A DNA stretch of 33,153 bases from CAUUCF01 sp963543695 (lineage in GTDB: Bacteria; Pseudomonadota; Gammaproteobacteria; UBA9339). This document shows positions 1 to 8,188 of this stretch, piece by piece. The notes below the pieces were generated by a model. That model saw only the letters and a list, made by a program, of their open reading frames with translations. It had not been told where the DNA came from and made no database searches. The stretch lies in contig CAUUCF010000010.1 in NCBI GenBank assembly GCA_963543695.1, positions 1-33,153 on the forward strand, written 5' to 3'. Each line of letters begins with the position of its first letter. Within the stretch, counting starts at the first letter, position 1. The position numbers were made by a program, and so were the translations under genes.

Positions 1-540
1 TCTTGCTCTCAGTATACCTACTTTTTCCCTTTTGAAAAGCTTTTTTTTGATTTTTCGTAAAATTTATTTTTTTAAACAAAAAATAATGGATCTAAACTAG
101 GTTAATTTCTTTAATTATAAAACTAAAAGATATTTTACCATACAGATAATTTTTATGAGCTTTAAAAACGATTGCTCTATAAATACAAATCAGAAAAATC
201 AAATTTTGAGCATTGTATGTATGATTAACTTCAGTACGATAACGTACACCATATGAGTACTTACGTAGGGCTTAGTTTATGTTTTTAGGTATGTCAAGAT
301 CAAACGATGAGGAAATTTTATCAATACTATTGGATTTAAAATTAACTAACTTAACGGTTAGTACGATAATACCTTAGATTTTGTAACTAATAACTTACGA
401 ACAAACATAACAACTATGATATTATAATCTCTAATGTGTCAGAAGAACCATAAAAGACACGGGGAGTATTAAAAATAGATTAGGTTTATTAGCTCGAATC
501 ATCCCCAAAAACGTATTCGCACGCATAACGAACGATTGGT
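1..540. other. AT-rich region without a supportable gene
   Basis: All six frames are interrupted by frequent stops. A short + strand frame starting at ATG 291 gives only 26 residues. I see no tRNA, convincing hairpin terminator or intact protein. The stretch precedes the decayed frame described from 541, so it may be part of the same dead locus. Confidence 0.5.
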
Positions 541-1146
541 TAATAGCGGGATATACCAAATTTTAACGGAAGTATAATTCAAAGAAATTGGATTGACGTA
601 CCAGCGGTGATTAAAGACGAAGCGTTATACGTAGAAGTAGGCGGAGAACTCTGTTTATTGGATGGAGGAATAATCGGCAAAGAGACCGAAGTAAACGCCG
701 AAGCAATATCCCTAGAAGAAGCAGAGAAACATGATCAATTACCGTTATAACTCCGTGGATTTTAATTTAAATAGTTTAAAAGATTATATTTAGGAAAATA
801 TTGCAAAGAATTTAGTAAAAAGTTAAGGAGATTTAGCAGAGAAGAAATATTCGATTGCAGTACCGGCTAATTAAACGTGAAAAATTAAAGCACAGGTAGA
901 ATCGTTATTTGGAGAAATTTAAAAAAGAAACACCTGTTCCTTAAAGCAATTACCGATGAACCTGCATTACAAGATAAGATAAAAGAAACTGAAGGACAAA
1001 AAACTGAAGCAAGTACCGAAGAAAACGTTAAAACAATACCCACAACCAATGATTTACAGGCAATAGAAACAATCATTAACAACGTGAGAAAAAGTTGTAA
1101 ACGTTATATGATTATAGGTAAGTTAGCGCAACAACGTATAATTTAA
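541..1146 (+). pseudogene. Probable decayed gene, product unknown
   Basis: One + strand frame (codons starting at 541, 544 and so on) is protein-like for about 200 codons but has no ATG near its start and is broken by TAA or TAG at 748, 760, 766, 868 and 886. The longest clean pieces are 547-747 and 889-1143. The second includes an acidic, Thr/Glu-rich segment (residues such as KETEGQKTEASTEEN). The + strand here is purine-rich, as a coding strand would be, and 590-740 is visibly richer in G and C than its surroundings. The stops are clustered between the two good segments, which is what nonsense decay would give. I do not recognise the family. A chance open stretch remains possible. The antisense 65-codon frame at 885-1082 looks like a shadow of this one. 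Confidence 0.35.
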
Positions 1147-1252
1147 CGAATTATATCAAATCCAAAATAAATATTAACTTTCCTCTTAAAATCAATACGA
1201 TCACCTACGATCCATATACATTTCAAATACTTAAAAAAGCAGATCGCCAAAA

Positions 1253-1447
1253 TTAATAGAACCATGGAAATTCAAATAATAATTTAAGTAACTCATTAAC
1301 TAACATTACAAAGTAAATTATCCAAATCATTTCTAATATTTCATGAAATTTTTTAATGCTCAGTTTAGCTTGGTGAATGTTAAAAGGTTTATGCATTAGA
1401 AAAATAATCGTAGATAAAATAAAAAAGACAAGGATTAAACATTTCAT
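1253..1447 (-). CDS. Small hypothetical membrane or secreted peptide (doubtful)
   Basis: This frame encodes 64 residues starting MKCLILVFFILSTIIFL, a strongly hydrophobic N-terminus that could be a signal anchor. A second hydrophobic stretch lies near residues 39-60, rich in Ile, Leu and Phe. Upstream of the ATG there is only a weak AGAG ribosome site about 7 bases away. No family is recognisable. It stands alone in a decayed region, and AT-rich DNA readily produces hydrophobic frames by chance, so confidence is low. Confidence 0.25.
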   Translation of the reverse strand: MKCLILVFFILSTIIFLMHKPFNIHQAKLSIKKFHEILEMIWIIYFVMLVNELLKLLFEFPWFY

Positions 1448-1641
1448 AATTATCTCTAAATAAAAATACGAACATGCGTCAAATTCAAACGAAATAACAT
1501 CGATTCTGTCGTTAAAGAAATTAATATTTTTTCTTTTGGTTTAAAAATTTTCAACTTCCTTTCAAAGCAATCTACATAAAATCACCAAAATTCGTATTTC
1601 AACGCACTTTTTAAACACGTTCACGATAAACACAACTAAAG

Positions 1642-1723
1642 CAAAATGAAATTTTGAACCCACGATGAACGTTTGCTTTATAATTCCTTAACAAGGGAGC
1701 ACCTTTGCCTTTTAGACTCTCTG
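1642..1723 (-). pseudogene. Degraded tRNA-Ser copy
   Basis: The stretch aligns with the functional tRNA-Ser(GCT) at 1976-2063. The T-arm region ttgaacccacgatga is identical in both. The anticodon-arm region is recognisable (ccttaacaagggag here, cccttagcaggggag in the intact gene), as are the D-arm and the 5' end (actctctg here, atctctcc in the intact gene). The acceptor and anticodon stems no longer pair, so this is a dead copy. It belongs to a longer duplication that continues into rlmB-derived sequence. Confidence 0.8.
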
Positions 1724-1770
1724 TTTAAAACGTTTTTACACGACAAAAAAGCGTCAACGAATTTTGTTTT

Positions 1771-1878
1771 AAATCGTAATTTTAATTAACGTTATTAATC
1801 ACAGTAAATAATTTCATTTCTACTGCCACACCAAAATATTTAAATTATTAGCCAACGAACGTTGCAGTGTAAAGACCA
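1771..1878 (-). pseudogene. Fragment of duplicated rlmB 3' end
   Basis: This sequence matches the last ~35 codons of rlmB and its downstream flank (2117-2225). Shared blocks include aaatcgtaa, cgttattaatc, cagtaaa and gttgca. Translated leftward it still reads VAVEMKLFTVINNVN and a stop, against VAVGIGLFTAINNGD and a stop in intact rlmB. It lies next to the degraded tRNA-Ser in the same relative order as the intact pair, so tRNA-Ser and the rlmB end were duplicated together and the copy decayed. Confidence 0.8.
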
Positions 1879-1891
1879 ATTTATTAAATAA

Positions 1892-1965
1892 CGCGCCCGG
1901 AGGGATTCGAACCCCCGACCTTCTAGTTCGTAGCCAGATACTCTATCCAGCTGAGCTACGGGCGC
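1892..1965 (-). tRNA. tRNA-Arg(ACG)
   Basis: The reverse complement folds as a standard cloverleaf of 74 nt. The acceptor stem is GCGCCCG/CGGGCGC, the anticodon loop is CTACGAA within stem TCTGG/CTAGA, and the T-loop is GTTCGAATC. The anticodon ACG reads CGN arginine codons after A34-to-I editing by TadA. The discriminator is G, and CCA is not encoded in the DNA. It is 10 bases from tRNA-Ser and probably co-transcribed with it. Confidence 0.97.
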
Positions 1966-1975
1966 TAATAAAAAA

Positions 1976-2063
1976 CGGAGAGAGTGGGATTTGAACCCAC
2001 GATGAGCTTTTGACCCATACTCCCTTAGCAGGGGAGCGCCTTCGGCCACTCGGCCATCTCTCC
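1976..2063 (-). tRNA. tRNA-Ser(GCT)
   Basis: The gene is 88 nt with the long variable arm typical of serine tRNAs. The acceptor stem is GGAGAGA/TCTCTCC, the anticodon loop is CTGCTAA in stem CTCCC/GGGAG, and the T-loop is GTTCAAATC. The anticodon GCT reads AGC/AGU. CCA is not encoded. It lies between rlmB and tRNA-Arg, all leftward, and a degraded copy lies at 1642-1723. Confidence 0.97.
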
Positions 2064-2127
2064 AAAACATTTTTATACTAACTATACTTTTTCCAGAAGT
2101 CAATGAATCTTTATTTAAATCGTAAAT

Positions 2128-2856
2128 TTAATCACCGTTATTAATCGCAGTAAACAACCCTATTCCTACTGCTACCGAAACATTTAAACTGTTAACTAAA
2201 GGATGTTGCATTGGAATTTTAAAGATCAGGTCACATTTTGCTTGCGTTAAACGACGCATGCCAAAACCTTCGTTACCAAAAACTAAGGCCCAAGGTTGAT
2301 GAAATTTTAATTCCCCTAAATTATGCGTACCGTGTTCCGAAGCTCCATATATCCATATTTGCTGTCTCTTTAAATTTTCCAACACCCTTGCTAAATTAAC
2401 CACTTTAAAAATTGGGATTTCATCTACCGCTCCCGACGCTACTTTATAAACCGTAGACGTAATACCACAAGATTTATCTTTTGGTAAAAGAACCCCGTTA
2501 ATTCCTAAAGCACAAGCAGTTCTTAAACATGCCCCTAAATTATGAGGATCCTCTATCCCATCTAAAATTAATAATTTTAATTGGTTTCCTAACCGTTTAA
2601 CTAATCCGTTTAAATCACTTTCACTCTTTTCTTGGTTCATCACTATCTTAGCTATAAATCCTTGATGATTCATTCCTGGTAATAACGTTTCTAACGTGCT
2701 TTTATTAACGATTTGTACTTTAAGCTTTTGTTGTTGTACATACGAAGCTAACTCATGGTAGCGCTCAACTTGGCACCATAATTCCAAAATTTTATCTGGA
2801 TGATTAATTAATAATGTTTTAACTGCGTGTTGACCAAAAACGTAATTTTTTTTCAT
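2128..2856 (-). CDS. rlmB: 23S rRNA (guanosine-2'-O-)-methyltransferase RlmB
   Basis: This is a SPOUT-family (TrmH/SpoU) methyltransferase that 2'-O-methylates G2251 of 23S rRNA using S-adenosylmethionine. Its 242 residues match the usual family length. The N-terminal substrate-binding domain (about 1-75) is followed by the knotted catalytic domain with the three SpoU motifs: DPHNLGACLRTA, VFGNEGFGMRRL and the C-terminal IPMQHPLVNSLNVSVAVGI. The start overlaps the orn stop as ATGA, so the two are translationally coupled as the last genes of the pepA-uvrD-orn-rlmB operon. Its 3' end exists as a degraded duplicate at 1771-1878. Confidence 0.96.
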   Translation of the reverse strand: MKKNYVFGQHAVKTLLINHPDKILELWCQVERYHELASYVQQQKLKVQIVNKSTLETLLPGMNHQGFIAKIVMNQEKSESDLNGLVKRLGNQLKLLILDGIEDPHNLGACLRTACALGINGVLLPKDKSCGITSTVYKVASGAVDEIPIFKVVNLARVLENLKRQQIWIYGASEHGTHNLGELKFHQPWALVFGNEGFGMRRLTQAKCDLIFKIPMQHPLVNSLNVSVAVGIGLFTAINNGD

Positions 2857-3404
2857 AGCGAATTTTTAAACAAAAGATGACGATAAAATTTCATTTCAGC
2901 GATAGAATCATAAACATCACTTAATGCTTGATGCCGAGATACTTTATAAAAAGGTTTGATTTTTCCCCAACGTTTAAGGGCAATTTTAAAACAACTAACG
3001 TCTAAATGCCGATAATGGAAAAACTGTTCTAATTCAGGCATGTACTTAAACAAAAATCTTCGATCTTGACTAATGGTGTTACCACATAAAGGAGATACTC
3101 CTGGACTTAATAAACCTTTTAAAAATTCTAAAGTTAAAAGTTCTGCTTTTCTAGTAGTTAACTTGCTATTTCTCACTTTTTCAGTTAAACCGCTTAAAGC
3201 ATGTTGTTTAATCGACCATTCGTTCATCTTCGCTAAAATTTTATCCGAATGGTGAATCACTAAATCTGGACCTTCAGCAACCACGTTTAAATCATTATCA
3301 GTCACGACCGTAGCAATTTCTAAAATGCGATCTACTTTCGGATCTAACCCGGTCATTTCTAAATCCAACCACACTAATCTCTTATTTATATTATCGTTAA
3401 TCAT
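2853..3404 (-). CDS. orn: Oligoribonuclease
   Basis: Orn is a DEDDh 3'-5' exonuclease that degrades 2-5 nt RNA fragments and pGpG to mononucleotides, finishing mRNA decay and c-di-GMP turnover. The protein has 183 residues, normal for the family. ExoI is WLDLEMTGL (Asp14, Glu16). ExoII is seen around NTISQDRRFL. ExoIII carries SRHQALSDVYD with the catalytic His and Asp. It overlaps both neighbours by ATGA (uvrD upstream, rlmB downstream), which implies coupled translation. Confidence 0.97.
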   Translation of the reverse strand: MINDNINKRLVWLDLEMTGLDPKVDRILEIATVVTDNDLNVVAEGPDLVIHHSDKILAKMNEWSIKQHALSGLTEKVRNSKLTTRKAELLTLEFLKGLLSPGVSPLCGNTISQDRRFLFKYMPELEQFFHYRHLDVSCFKIALKRWGKIKPFYKVSRHQALSDVYDSIAEMKFYRHLLFKNSL

Positions 3405-5515
3405 AATTTTTTCAATTTCGCGTATTTAGGAGATAAAAGTTTTTCTCCATATTTATTAAACCGAATTTTTAATAAACGAAACTCTCCAGACCCTTCAACC
3501 GCAACAATTGTCCCTTCTCCAAAATGAAGATGACAAACTTTCTGGTTTGGTTTCCATTCTTCGTTCCCCAAATCATCACTTTCTAAATTCTCTTGCAAAT
3601 AGACCTTTGGTCCCTTAGAAAATAAATGATTCTGTTCAATTAAATCACTAGGAATTTCTTCTAAAAAACGCGATACCCGGTTAATTCCAATCACTCCCCT
3701 ATTCTGTCTAGTACTTGCATTAACTAAATAAAGTTTACGTTTCGCTCGCGTAATACCAACGTAACACAAACGCCGTTCCTCTTCGATATCCCCGTCACGA
3801 ATCGACATCGCATGAGGAAACAAGCCTTCTTCTAAACCCGTAATGAAAACTACCGGAAATTCTAATCCTTTCGCCGCATGCAAAGTCATCATTTTTACAA
3901 ATTCCCCTCCTTCTTCCGTTTCAACTCTATCGCTTTCTAAACTAATACTCGCTAAAAAATTTTGTAAAACTGTTCGCCCATCTTGAGTTTCTTGAGTTTC
4001 TACAAACTGTTGAGCAGCAGTAATTAATTCGTCTAAGTTCTCTTTACGGTTTTGCAAACTATCCATTAATTGAGGTTTACTATAATATTCTAACAATTTC
4101 GTTCTATTAATTAAATAAGCTACTAAATCCGCCAATAACAATTGGTCAACTTGAGTATTTAAATCTTTGATGATTTCGGCAAATTCTAAGTATCCCGCAC
4201 GATTACAAGCCAAACTCTTCATCGCTTCTGATAAAGAAATTTGATCTTCTCTACTTTTAACTCTCACTTGATTTAACAAAGCTTCTCCTAGACCACGACT
4301 TGGTAAGTTAATCACCCGTTCAAAAGCAGCATCATCGTTAACGTTTAAAATTAACCTTAAATAAGCCAAAATGTCTTTAATTTCGCTACGTTCAAAAAAG
4401 CGCATTCCCCCGTAAACACGATAATTAATTTGATGGCGTAACAATTGTTCTTCTAATATACGAGATTGGGCGTTTGAACGATATAAAATGGCAATGTCCC
4501 CTAACGGTACTTGCTGGGTTAATAATTTTTTGATCGTAACGGCGATAAAATTACCTTCATCAATTTCGTTAATAGCACGATGTACCGTTAATAACTCTCC
4601 TGCTTCAGCATCCGTCCATAATTCTTTACCTAAACGGTTATGATTATGGCTAATTACCGCATTAGCAGCAGCTAAAATATTTTTCGTAGAACGATAATTT
4701 TGCTCTAAACGAAGCACTTTAACTTGTTTAAAATCTTTCGTTAAACGTTTTAAATTATTACTATCTGCTCCTCTCCAACCGTAAATCGATTGATCATCAT
4801 CTCCAACTACCATTAAATTCTGAGTAGCTAAATTACGAATAAAACGGTATTGCATATCGTTCGTATCTTGAAATTCGTCTACTAACACGTGACGAAATTT
4901 TTGCTGATAGAACCTACCTAATTCTACGTCGTTAGTTAATAATTCGTGAGTTTTCAATAAAAGTTCAGCAAAATCTACTAAACTACCATTACGACACACT
5001 TCTTCATAAGCACGATAAATTTCCCTAAACGTTTCGTCTTGAGCAGAAGTAATCTCTAATTCATTAACCCTTATTCCGTTTTCTTTTTGATGATTAATGT
5101 AATTCTGCGATTGTTTAGGTAACCATTTTTCCGGATCTAGATTTAAAGTACGATGAATCCGTTTTAATAAACGTAATTGATCGTCACTATCGATAATCTG
5201 AAAATTAGCGTCTAAATTAGCGCGGTCATAATGTTGGCGTAAAAAACGATTAGCTAACCCATGAAAAGTACCGATCCACAAATGTTGTAATCTTCGGTTT
5301 AAAATATTTTCTAAACGAGCAATCATCTCTCGGGCAGCTTTATTGGTAAAAGTTACCGCAAAAATTTCGTCTAAATTCGTTCCATTTGCTAATAACCAAG
5401 CTACCCGATTAACCAATACTCTCGTCTTACCGCTGCCCGCGCCGGCTAATACTAATAAATTACCGTTAGGATATGTAACTGCTTCAAGCTGAGCAGCATT
5501 CAGTTCGTTAAACAT
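3401..5515 (-). CDS. uvrD: DNA helicase II UvrD
   Basis: This is a superfamily 1A 3'-5' helicase acting in nucleotide excision repair, mismatch repair and replication-fork processing. With the ATG at 5515 it has 704 residues, close to E. coli UvrD. Walker A is GAGSGKT (25-31), with the DEFQDTN Walker B, VGDDDQSIYGWRGA motif III, QNYRST and VTRAKR motif VI all present. The C-terminal Tudor-like segment (CHLHFGEGTIVAVEGSGE) favours UvrD/PcrA over Rep. A TTG at 5533 would add six residues, but the ATG aligns with relatives and overlaps the pepA end by only 8 bases. Confidence 0.94.
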   Translation of the reverse strand: MFNELNAAQLEAVTYPNGNLLVLAGAGSGKTRVLVNRVAWLLANGTNLDEIFAVTFTNKAAREMIARLENILNRRLQHLWIGTFHGLANRFLRQHYDRANLDANFQIIDSDDQLRLLKRIHRTLNLDPEKWLPKQSQNYINHQKENGIRVNELEITSAQDETFREIYRAYEEVCRNGSLVDFAELLLKTHELLTNDVELGRFYQQKFRHVLVDEFQDTNDMQYRFIRNLATQNLMVVGDDDQSIYGWRGADSNNLKRLTKDFKQVKVLRLEQNYRSTKNILAAANAVISHNHNRLGKELWTDAEAGELLTVHRAINEIDEGNFIAVTIKKLLTQQVPLGDIAILYRSNAQSRILEEQLLRHQINYRVYGGMRFFERSEIKDILAYLRLILNVNDDAAFERVINLPSRGLGEALLNQVRVKSREDQISLSEAMKSLACNRAGYLEFAEIIKDLNTQVDQLLLADLVAYLINRTKLLEYYSKPQLMDSLQNRKENLDELITAAQQFVETQETQDGRTVLQNFLASISLESDRVETEEGGEFVKMMTLHAAKGLEFPVVFITGLEEGLFPHAMSIRDGDIEEERRLCYVGITRAKRKLYLVNASTRQNRGVIGINRVSRFLEEIPSDLIEQNHLFSKGPKVYLQENLESDDLGNEEWKPNQKVCHLHFGEGTIVAVEGSGEFRLLKIRFNKYGEKLLSPKYAKLKKL

Positions 5516-6887
5516 TTTTAAACGATTGACCAAAATTAACTAAATAATTAAAGATACCCTGTAACGCTACCGCTTCTCCCCCTTTTGGCCTACCTGGTTT
5601 AGTACGGTTATTATTCGCGAAAATATCTAAATGTACCCATGCTGCTGAAACGAATTGTTCCAAAAATAATGCTGCTGTAATAGCTCCGCCGCCAATATTT
5701 TCTTCGGCAATGTTGCTTAAATCAGCAACCGAAGATTGCAAAGCAGATAAATAAGGATGATATAAAGGCAATTCCCAAACCCTTTCTTGAACGTTGTTCA
5801 GCTGTTGTTTAATCTGTTCAACTATTTCCGGACGATTCCCGAAAAGAGCACTTAAATCGTTCCCTAAAGCTACGGTAGCAGCACCAGTTAAAGTCGCAAA
5901 ATCGATAATTAAAGCAGGTTTCCATTCCGATGCATAAGTCAAAGCATCGGCTAAAATCAAACGTCCTTCAGCATCGGTATTTAAAACTTCGACCGTTTTA
6001 CCCGAACGCGAACGCAGAATGTCTTTAGGTTTATAAGCCGTTCCTGAAGGCATGTTTTCCACTAAAGGTAAGAGTAATTTCAGATGTATCGGTAACTGAG
6101 CTTCAATGATCATTTGTGCTAAAGCTAAAGCATGAGCCGCTCCGGCCATATCTTTTTTCATGTCAAGCATGTAGTTAGCCCCTTTTAAATCTAAACCACC
6201 AGCGTCAAAACATACTCCTTTTCCAACTAAAACTACTTTAGGATCGCCCACTTTACCGTATTCTAATTCAACTAACACCGGAGCATGGTTACTACCTCGA
6301 CCTACCGCTTCAACCATAGGAAATTCATTCGCTAATTGCCCTTCTTCGTAAATATTAACGTTAATTCCATATTGTTTCATTAAATCTGCTACTAACCCCG
6401 CAAATCGTTTAGGGAACAATTCGCTCGCCGGCATATTAATCAAATTACGCGTTAAAAAAATCGCCCTTAAACGTAAATCAATCCATTTAGAATCGTAATA
6501 ACCATTTAATAATAATTTTGCTTTTACTGGTTTCTTAATATAACTATACGCTCCCATACCCCAACCTAAAGCAAAATAATTTAATTCTTCTTGGCTAAAA
6601 TCTGCAGCTTCAATTTCATAATTACCCTCAGGTAAAGATACCGCTAAACGCCCAAAAACCAAATAGTCATGCACATCTTTTAAAATTACTCCCGTTAAAT
6701 ATAAATTACCTTGCGCATCATCAACTAAAAAAGATTCCCCTGCTTTACCGGTGACTTGTTGATTGTCAATTTTATTTTTTATTACTTGTGGTTGCTTTGC
6801 TTTCCATAACTCAAATTTATCTTCAATAACTACTAGAATTTTAATGGCGTTTTCTATTTTTTCATCGTTAAAAAAATCGTATTGCAT
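5508..6887 (-). CDS. pepA: Leucyl aminopeptidase family protein (M17)
   Basis: This cytosolic dizinc aminopeptidase removes N-terminal residues from peptides. The M17 C-terminal catalytic domain contains GKGVCFDAGG (Lys223, Asp228), Asp246, and the family signature NTDAEGRL (303-310, with Asp305, Glu307 and Arg309), so the active site looks complete. The N-terminal domain (about 1-150) is more divergent. I start at ATG 6887, giving 459 residues, because GGAG sits 8 bases upstream. An upstream ATG at 6947 would add 20 unconserved residues without a ribosome site. It is first in the pepA-uvrD-orn-rlmB operon. The specific PepA versus PepB-like assignment is uncertain. Confidence 0.9.
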   Translation of the reverse strand: MQYDFFNDEKIENAIKILVVIEDKFELWKAKQPQVIKNKIDNQQVTGKAGESFLVDDAQGNLYLTGVILKDVHDYLVFGRLAVSLPEGNYEIEAADFSQEELNYFALGWGMGAYSYIKKPVKAKLLLNGYYDSKWIDLRLRAIFLTRNLINMPASELFPKRFAGLVADLMKQYGINVNIYEEGQLANEFPMVEAVGRGSNHAPVLVELEYGKVGDPKVVLVGKGVCFDAGGLDLKGANYMLDMKKDMAGAAHALALAQMIIEAQLPIHLKLLLPLVENMPSGTAYKPKDILRSRSGKTVEVLNTDAEGRLILADALTYASEWKPALIIDFATLTGAATVALGNDLSALFGNRPEIVEQIKQQLNNVQERVWELPLYHPYLSALQSSVADLSNIAEENIGGGAITAALFLEQFVSAAWVHLDIFANNNRTKPGRPKGGEAVALQGIFNYLVNFGQSFKNV

Positions 6888-7143
6888 ATTAATTTCTCCA
6901 TCAAATCGTTTGCATGTTAACATATTTAAATTCTTGCTCGCAAGCATTTTTATTTAAAAAATAACCGTTTAAAAAAAACTTTCAAAGACCGCTTTAAAAG
7001 CACTTGTTCCTTGTTTATTCACAAAAAATGTGCATAACTAAGTAAATAATTTGTGTTATTTAAAACTCCATTTAGTCTTTATCTCTTTTGCGATCAAAGT
7101 GATTAAATTTTAACCACTAACCCAACCACGTTAAAATCGATTT
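6888..7143. other. Intergenic region between holB and pepA
   Basis: This 256-base AT-rich gap must hold the pepA promoter, as both flanking genes run leftward. A 12-base palindrome cttgctcgcaag lies at 6933-6944, just upstream of the pepA start, and could be an operator. A DnaA-box-like tgtgcataa occurs at about 7029. I see no strong -35/-10 pair and no gene. Confidence 0.4.
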
Positions 7144-8067
7144 TTAATCTTTTCCGGCGCTAAAAAGACCGATAAACCTTAACGCTAAATTCTCTTGAAT
7201 TAAATTTTCATTTAAACTAACTTGTTGCAAGTCTCGATTTAAGTTAATTAACCATTTTTCAAAATCGAGTAAATTTTGTAAATTAATTACGTCCTCTTTA
7301 TTCCACGATATCAGGTTATCCACTGAAGGAAAGGCTAATTGATACGCAAGCACGTAATATAACTTCACCAAGTCGTTTAATTTAAATTGACGTTGTATTT
7401 TTTGCAAATCAGTAAAATAAGTATCCTTATTTAAAAATAATTTTAAAGTAGTTAAAAATTCAGGCATCAAATCTAAGTATTGTTCACAAAAATATTTAGC
7501 CGTTAAAGGCGTTTCTCGCAACCAATAAAAAAGAGCAGGAATCTTTTGCGCTTTAAACCAATTTTGAGCACTTAAATGATCAACGTACAAATTAAAACGC
7601 TGACAACGACTGTAAATCGTCGGTAAAATAACGCTAGGATTAGAAGCTGCCATCATAAAATAAGTCGATTGTGGCGGTTCTTCTAAAATTTTTAAAAAAG
7701 CATTTTGCGCAAATAAATTAAAACGACTGACGTCGTTAACGATAATCACTCTTTGTTGATGATGAGGAGTTAAAATTAACCAATTTTGTAAGGATCGTAT
7801 TTGATCAATTTTAATTACTTCTTCTTGCGCATCTAATTCAAAAAAATCAGGGTGATGATTAGTCAAAAACCATCGGCAATCTTCGCAAAGGTTACATGCC
7901 TCCTCTTTTACCGAGCAACTACATAAAATTAATTGAGCTAATCGTTTTAGCAAAAACGACTTACCAATCCCCTTTTTTCCTACAATTAATAAAGCACTCG
8001 GAAAATGATCTTTTTTAACCGATAAACGCGACCAAAGAATCTGTAACCAAGGATATAAACCTTCCAT
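7144..8067 (-). CDS. holB: DNA polymerase III subunit delta'
   Basis: HolB is the rigid stator of the clamp-loader complex that loads the beta sliding clamp on primed DNA. The 307-residue protein has an AAA+ fold with P-loop GKKGIGKS (30-37). It also has a zinc module (C51, then CNLCEDC at 58-64), the segment NAFLKILEEPP typical of delta'/tau, and the SRC motif (YSRCQRF) that contacts neighbouring subunits. A divergent promoter region separates it from rpoH. pepA lies downstream in the same direction, 256 bases away. Only a weak ribosome site is seen before the ATG. Confidence 0.93.
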   Translation of the reverse strand: MEGLYPWLQILWSRLSVKKDHFPSALLIVGKKGIGKSFLLKRLAQLILCSCSVKEEACNLCEDCRWFLTNHHPDFFELDAQEEVIKIDQIRSLQNWLILTPHHQQRVIIVNDVSRFNLFAQNAFLKILEEPPQSTYFMMAASNPSVILPTIYSRCQRFNLYVDHLSAQNWFKAQKIPALFYWLRETPLTAKYFCEQYLDLMPEFLTTLKLFLNKDTYFTDLQKIQRQFKLNDLVKLYYVLAYQLAFPSVDNLISWNKEDVINLQNLLDFEKWLINLNRDLQQVSLNENLIQENLALRFIGLFSAGKD

Positions 8068-8097
8068 TCTGATTTTTTAACCAATTTAATTTTAAAC

Positions 8098-8125
8098 AGT
8101 TTACTGAATCAAAAAAATTGTGCAA
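8098..8125 (-). promoter_or_regulatory. Predicted sigma70 promoter for holB
   Basis: On the minus strand TTGCAC (8120-8125) and TAAACT (8098-8103) are separated by 16 bases and lie about 30 bases before the holB ATG. Prediction from sequence only. Confidence 0.4.
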
Positions 8126-8153
8126 TTAATAATTAACTATCGGTATAAAAACG

Positions 8154-8181
8154 TTGAAAATACCAAGAACGATGCTATAAT
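8154..8181 (+). promoter_or_regulatory. Predicted sigma70 promoter for rpoH
   Basis: TTGAAA (8154-8159) and a perfect TATAAT (8176-8181) are separated by 16 bases. The expected start of transcription, about 7 bases after the -10 box, falls on or beside the ATG at 8189, so this promoter would give a leaderless or nearly leaderless rpoH mRNA. Confidence 0.65.
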
Positions 8182-8188
8182 ATTCGGC

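Noticed and set aside
885..1082. 65-codon minus-strand frame
   Set aside because: It lies antisense to the more protein-like + strand frame and has no ribosome site.
1840..2103. 87-codon minus-strand frame across the tRNA genes
   Set aside because: It covers tRNA-Arg and tRNA-Ser completely; the tRNA structures explain the sequence.
8120..8188. N-terminal extension of RpoH from the ATG at 8120
   Set aside because: The extra 23 residues have no counterpart in relatives and contain the likely promoter.
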